DNA from: Actinomycetota bacterium
GTDB taxonomy: Bacteria; Actinomycetota; Acidimicrobiia; Acidimicrobiales; Ilumatobacteraceae
Direction: 5' to 3'
DNA: 44,166 nt
NCBI GenBank assembly: GCA_009703055.1
Contig: WLGW01000006.1
Span: forward strand, 1-44,166
Shown here: positions 39,912 to 44,166 of the stretch, one piece after another
How the letters are laid out: each line of letters starts with the position of its first letter
Numbering within the stretch: position 1 is the first letter of the stretch
Program-made: the position numbers and the translations under genes
Notes under the pieces: model-generated
What the model saw: only the letters and a program-made list of their open reading frames with translations
Databases searched by the model: none
What the model was told of the DNA's origin: nothing

Positions 39912-40310
39912 TTAGCTCCTACGACGCTTTGGCTGACGGCAACCATTGTGTGGGACGGGGGTGACGTCCTTGATGCCTGAGACTTCAATGCCGACGTTCT
40001 GAATTGAACGAAGAGCAGTGTCGCGACCAGAACCTGGTCCCTTCACATGAACTTCGGCGCGACGAAGACCATGCTCCATTGCTGCCTTGCCTGCCTTCTC
40101 TGCTGCCATCTGTGCGGCGAACGGAGTTGACTTGCGTGAACCCTTGAATCCAACACCGCCGGAAGATGCCCATGAAATGACATTGCCTTCTGCATCGGTG
40201 ATGGAAACGATTGTGTTGTTGAACGAGCTCTTGATGTGAACCACACCTGAGGTGACGTTCTTGCGCTCGCGCTTGCGTGGACGACGACCGCCTGCTTGTG
40301 CCTTGGCCAT
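39912..40310 (-). CDS. rpsK: 30S ribosomal protein S11
   Basis: [46 protein letters not shown]...[13 protein letters not shown]. Confidence 0.99.
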   Translation of the reverse strand: MAKAQAGGRRPRKRERKNVTSGVVHIKSSFNNTIVSITDAEGNVISWASSGGVGFKGSRKSTPFAAQMAAEKAGKAAMEHGLRRAEVHVKGPGSGRDTALRSIQNVGIEVSGIKDVTPVPHNGCRQPKRRRS

Positions 40311-40314
40311 GGTT

Positions 40315-40692
40315 CTACCTCACTGCCTTCTTCTTGTTTGCAACGGTCTTCTTTGGTCCCTTACGTGTGCGCGCATTTGTGTGCGTTCGCTGACCACGAA
40401 CGGGAAGACCCTTGCGATGACGAACGCCTTGGAGGCATCCGATTTCGATCTTGCGCTTGATGTCCTGTTGGACATCGCGGCGGAGGTCACCTTCAACGGT
40501 GATGTTTGCGTCTACCCACGCGCGGATGCGGTTGATTTCATCCTCGGTGAGATCGCGAACGCGAGTGCTCTCATTGAGTCCAGCGGCAACACAGATCTTC
40601 TGTGCTGTTGAACTTCCGATACCAAATATGTATGTCAACGAGATCACCAAACGCTTTTCGCGTGGGATGTCGACTCCAGCAATACGTGCCAT
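40315..40692 (-). CDS. rpsM: 30S ribosomal protein S13
   Basis: [26 protein letters not shown]...[27 protein letters not shown]. Confidence 0.99.
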   Translation of the reverse strand: MARIAGVDIPREKRLVISLTYIFGIGSSTAQKICVAAGLNESTRVRDLTEDEINRIRAWVDANITVEGDLRRDVQQDIKRKIEIGCLQGVRHRKGLPVRGQRTHTNARTRKGPKKTVANKKKAVR

Positions 40693-40719
40693 GTTGTTAC
40701 GTTTCCTTCGTTGACTTTC

Positions 40720-40833
40720 TTAGCCCTGGCGCTGCTTGTGCCGGGGGTTTTCGCAGATCACCATCACACGCCCGTGACGACGGATGATCTTGCACTTCTC
40801 ACAGATTTTTTTGACGCTCGGGCGTACTTTCAT
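40720..40833 (-). CDS. rpmJ: 50S ribosomal protein L36 (not in ORF track, 37 aa)
   Basis: Reverse-strand reading [37 protein letters not shown] between infA and rpsM. Confidence 0.98.
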   Translation of the reverse strand: MKVRPSVKKICEKCKIIRRHGRVMVICENPRHKQRQG

Positions 40834-40840
40834 TGCGTTC

Positions 40841-41092
40841 TCACTTGAAGCGGTATGTGATACGACCGCGGGTGAGGTCGTATGGAGTCAGCTCAACCTG
40901 AACCTTGTCACCAGGAAGAATGCGGATGTAGTGCATGCGCATTTTTCCGGAGATATGCGCTAACACTTTGTGTCCGTTCTCTAATTCCACACGGAACATT
41001 GCGTTCGGTAGGGATTCAAGAATCGTGCCTTCCAGCACGATCGCATCTTCCTTTGGCTTGGCCAGGATGGCCTCCTTAAATTGTTGGGACAT
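40841..41092 (-). CDS. infA: Translation initiation factor IF-1
   Basis: [75 protein letters not shown]; internal Met start. Confidence 0.98.
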   Translation of the reverse strand: MSQQFKEAILAKPKEDAIVLEGTILESLPNAMFRVELENGHKVLAHISGKMRMHYIRILPGDKVQVELTPYDLTRGRITYRFK

Positions 41093-41168
41093 GTTGCCCC
41101 CAATAGCAGACCTGCAATAGGGGCGAGTGGCAATGCTATCGGCGCATTTCCTAAGCACCAAGTAGTAC

Positions 41169-41825
41169 TTAGAGCCTTTGTTCGACCGCCTTGGTCAGTC
41201 GGGCGAACACTTCGTCGGGGCTACCCACCCCGTCGATTTGGGCGAGACGGCCAGATTCCCCGTAGAAATCAATGAGGGGCTGGGTCTGGGTCTCGTAAAG
41301 ATCAAGACGCTTGTTGATGGCGTCAGGGGTGTCGTCATCGCGCTGGACGACGTCTCCCCCACAGTTTTCACAGGTCCAGGGGCTGGGCTCGGTGCCGGTG
41401 GCCTGGAAGTTGGCGCCGCAGTCGCGACAGACGCGACGGGCAGAAAGACGAGAAAGAACGAGGTCGCGGGGCACCACGAGGTCGACCACGACGTCGAGGG
41501 GGTGCGAAGCGGTGATTTCGTCCAATGACACTGCCTGGGCCACCGTACGGGGGAAGCCGTCAAGGATGTAGCCGCGGTCGCGGGCATCATCGGCCTGGAT
41601 GCGTTCTGCCACGAGTCCGATCATGATGTCGTCGCCCACGAGATTGCCGGCATCGATGACAGCCTTGGCCATCAGCCCCAACTCGGTTCCTTCACGAACG
41701 GCAGCACGCAACATGTCTCCGGTGGAGATGTGGGGCACAACGAAGTGGCGAGACAAGCGAACGCACTGCGTACCCTTCCCTGCGCCTTGACGCCCCAACA
41801 GAACTAACCGTGCACCGGAGTTCAT
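41169..41825 (-). CDS. adk: Adenylate kinase with zinc-finger type LID
   Basis: [62 protein letters not shown] (four Cys). Confidence 0.97.
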   Translation of the reverse strand: MNSGARLVLLGRQGAGKGTQCVRLSRHFVVPHISTGDMLRAAVREGTELGLMAKAVIDAGNLVGDDIMIGLVAERIQADDARDRGYILDGFPRTVAQAVSLDEITASHPLDVVVDLVVPRDLVLSRLSARRVCRDCGANFQATGTEPSPWTCENCGGDVVQRDDDTPDAINKRLDLYETQTQPLIDFYGESGRLAQIDGVGSPDEVFARLTKAVEQRL

Positions 41826-41859
41826 GAACTGACCTAGTAACCCATTCCCGCAGGATGGA

Positions 41860-43179
41860 TCACTTCAAGAAGCCCTCGTAGTTACGCAACATGAGTTGAC
41901 TATCAATCTGACGCATCAATTCAAGTGCAACGCCTACGGCGATCAAAACGGTGGTACCTGCGAATGGGAACGACTGAACGTCACCCACCCACAAGATGAT
42001 GTACGGAAGAATCGCAATCGTTCCGACGAACACAGCACCAGGCAACGTGATGCGGTTGACCGCACGAGCCAAGTAGCGCTCTGTTTGTGGTCCAGGACGA
42101 ATACCTGGAATGAAACCACCCTGTTGACGCAACTGATCAGCTTGACGAATTGGGTCGAAAGCGATGGAGTTGTAGAAGTACGCAAACGCGATGATCAACA
42201 AGAAGAACGACACGATGTAAATGATGTTCTGGCTGTTCACCAAGTAGTCATTGACAAAGCTTGCAACGGATCCACGCCAACCGACTGCACTTCCCAACAT
42301 GTTGGACAACAACACAGGAAGCAACAGAACAGACGAAGCGAAAATGATGGGCACAACGCCGGCCTGGTTGACCTTCAACGGAATGTACGTGCTCTGACCA
42401 CCCGTCATACGACGACCGACGACACGTTTTGCAAACTGCACCGGAATACGCCGCTGTCCTAGTTCCACTCGAACAACAGCAGCAAGAATGCCCAATGAAA
42501 CCGCTACTAACAGAGCGAAGACGAAGAACTTCTTGCTTTGCAAGATTGAGTAATAACTGTAGGGCAAACCAGAAACGATGGAGGCGAAAATCAAGACGGA
42601 CATACCATTTGAAATGCCACGCTGACTGATGAGTTCGCCGACCCACATCAAGAATGCAGTACCGGCAACAAGTGTTGGAATGACCAATAATGCGCGCGGC
42701 ATAAATGGATCAAGCAACACGACGTCAGGCGCTTGAGCAGCTGCACCCAAGAATGCACTGCCATTGCCTTGACCAAAGATGAACGTCAATCCGGAGCCTT
42801 GCAAGAATGCAATTGCAATCGCTACGTAACGAGTCCACTGAGTGATTTTGCGCTGACCAACAGCACCCATCTCTTGCCATTCCTGCAATTTAGGAATAAC
42901 AACATTGAGCACCTGCATGATGATGCTGGCTGTGATGTACGGCATGATGCCGAGAGCAAAAATCGAGAATGAACCAAAGGCTCCACCCGAGAACAAGTTC
43001 AAGAAGCCAAGAGCACCTTGTGACTTTGATGCTTCACGAAGTTGTGCAACTGCACCAGCGTCAACGCCGGGAACGCGCAATGCAGTACCGAAGCGGTACA
43101 CCATGATCATCAAGAAAGTGAAGAAAACCTTCTTGCGCAGATCTTCTACCTTGAAAATGTTTTTCAAGTTCGCGAACAC
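41860..43179 (-). CDS. secY: Preprotein translocase subunit SecY
   Basis: FGTALRVPGVD, GIMPYITASIIMQVL, YIPLKVNQAGVVPIIFASS, QGGFIPGIRPG. Confidence 0.99.
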   Translation of the reverse strand: MFANLKNIFKVEDLRKKVFFTFLMIMVYRFGTALRVPGVDAGAVAQLREASKSQGALGFLNLFSGGAFGSFSIFALGIMPYITASIIMQVLNVVIPKLQEWQEMGAVGQRKITQWTRYVAIAIAFLQGSGLTFIFGQGNGSAFLGAAAQAPDVVLLDPFMPRALLVIPTLVAGTAFLMWVGELISQRGISNGMSVLIFASIVSGLPYSYYSILQSKKFFVFALLVAVSLGILAAVVRVELGQRRIPVQFAKRVVGRRMTGGQSTYIPLKVNQAGVVPIIFASSVLLLPVLLSNMLGSAVGWRGSVASFVNDYLVNSQNIIYIVSFFLLIIAFAYFYNSIAFDPIRQADQLRQQGGFIPGIRPGPQTERYLARAVNRITLPGAVFVGTIAILPYIILWVGDVQSFPFAGTTVLIAVGVALELMRQIDSQLMLRNYEGFLK

Positions 43180-43223
43180 GTGTGACTCCTTGTCCCAGTC
43201 GAGCTAATACAGCGCGACGCGGG

Positions 43224-43715
43224 TTATCGGTTGGTGAACTGGTTGCCGTTCGCCGGAGGACGAATCTTGTGTGGCAACGGAAGGATGGTCACAGATCCAC
43301 CAGCAGCAAGGATTGCCTTCTCGGCGCTCTTTGATACTCCGTGGGCAGAGACCTTGACAGCAACGGAAATTTCTCCGCGGCCAAGAACCTTCACGAGTGT
43401 TCCCTTGTGAGCAACACCCTTTGCAACGAGGATTTCTGGAGTGACTTCACTCATTCCCAATTCCTGAAGAGAATCGAGGTTGACGGCGTAGTACTCAACG
43501 CGGAAGGGGTTATTGAATCCCTTGAGCTTAGGTACGCGCTGCTTGAGTGGCATCTGTCCACCTTCGAAGCCGCGTGCAACCTTGCCGCGTCCGCGGGACT
43601 GCTGACCCTTGGTACCGCGGCCGGCGGTCTTACCGCCCTTACCGCCTGTACCGCGACCCTTGCGCTTGGCGCGGTGGGCACTTCCTGGTGCTGGTGCGAG
43701 TTCATCTACGCGCAT
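43224..43715 (-). CDS. rplO: 50S ribosomal protein L15
   Basis: LAPAPGSAHRAKRKGRGTGGKGGKTAGRGTKGQQSRGRGKVARGFEGGQMPL. Confidence 0.98.
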   Translation of the reverse strand: MRVDELAPAPGSAHRAKRKGRGTGGKGGKTAGRGTKGQQSRGRGKVARGFEGGQMPLKQRVPKLKGFNNPFRVEYYAVNLDSLQELGMSEVTPEILVAKGVAHKGTLVKVLGRGEISVAVKVSAHGVSKSAEKAILAAGGSVTILPLPHKIRPPANGNQFTNR

Positions 43716-43717
43716 GA

Positions 43718-43906
43718 TCAGTTGTTCTCCTGAACTTCAATCAAGTGAGGAACGCGAGCAATCATGCCGCGAATTTCCGGACGGTCGGGAACGGTATTGG
43801 TGTCGCCAATTTTGCTCAAGCCAAGTGCGCGAAGTGTTCCGCGTGTCTTTGGCTTGGAGCCAATCTTTGAACGCTTGAGGGTGACGGTGATTGTCTTCTC
43901 AGCCAT
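43718..43906 (-). CDS. rpmD: 50S ribosomal protein L30
   Basis: ITVTLKRSKIGSKPKTRGTLRALGLSKIGDTNTVPDRPEIRGMIARVPHLIEV. Confidence 0.98.
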   Translation of the reverse strand: MAEKTITVTLKRSKIGSKPKTRGTLRALGLSKIGDTNTVPDRPEIRGMIARVPHLIEVQENN

Positions 43907-43908
43907 GA

Positions 43909-44166
43909 CTAGTGAGCCTCTCCAGCAGCAATCGCATTCTTGCGATCGGTGTATGCCTTGAGCATTCCCTTAGGAACAAATGACTCGGCAGGAATGCCGC
44001 GACGCTTTGCTACTTCATCAGGACGCTGCAGTTGACGAAGGCCTTCGATGGTCGCACGTGCAACGTTGATTGCATTTGCTGAACCGAGAGACTTTGCCAA
44101 CACGTCGTGAACGCCAGCTTCTTCAAGAATGATGCGAGCTGCACCACCGGCGATAACGCCAGTACC
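43909..44166 (-). CDS. rpsE: 30S ribosomal protein S5, C-terminal part (runs off window)
   Basis: ...[56 protein letters not shown]. Confidence 0.97.
   Translation of the reverse strand, partial: GTGVIAGGAARIILEEAGVHDVLAKSLGSANAINVARATIEGLRQLQRPDEVAKRRGIPAESFVPKGMLKAYTDRKNAIAAGEAH

Overview
The window appears to come from an actinobacterial chromosome, probably class Acidimicrobiia (inferred from gene order and protein character, not tested). Most of it is conserved core genome on the minus strand: an spc/alpha ribosomal-protein block (rpsE-rpmD-rplO-secY-adk-infA-rpmJ-rpsM-rpsK-rpsD-rpoA-rplQ-truA), rplM-rpsI-glmM-'glmS'-acpS-nnr-alr-tsaE-tsaB-rimI-tsaD-dusB-maf, and groES-groEL preceded by a CIRCE element. 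On the plus strand an FMN riboswitch precedes ribD-ribBA-ribH. The left part holds the start of sucC, a methylmalonyl-CoA mutase B12 subunit, pcrA, a P450/ferredoxin pair, yaaA, an SDR, a dienelactone hydrolase, a phosphotransferase, an NlpC/P60 hydrolase and guaA. The best candidate for an undescribed system is a tightly packed minus-strand operon at 12580-15915. It encodes a secreted beta-propeller/Ig-like surface protein with a C-terminal membrane anchor, a small protein whose N-terminal helix carries a MotB/TolR-like 'YAD' acidic residue, and a multi-pass membrane partner. It could be a stator-like envelope complex, but this is inference. Other items worth checking: a 1132-aa GlmS-like protein in the glmS slot, a three-way-junction leader upstream of rplM that overlaps the Shine-Dalgarno, a collagen-like/pentapeptide-repeat surface gene with perfect 27-bp repeats inserted between ribosomal genes, a very strong hairpin inside the annotated 5' end of truA, and a secreted prokaryotic phospholipase A2.
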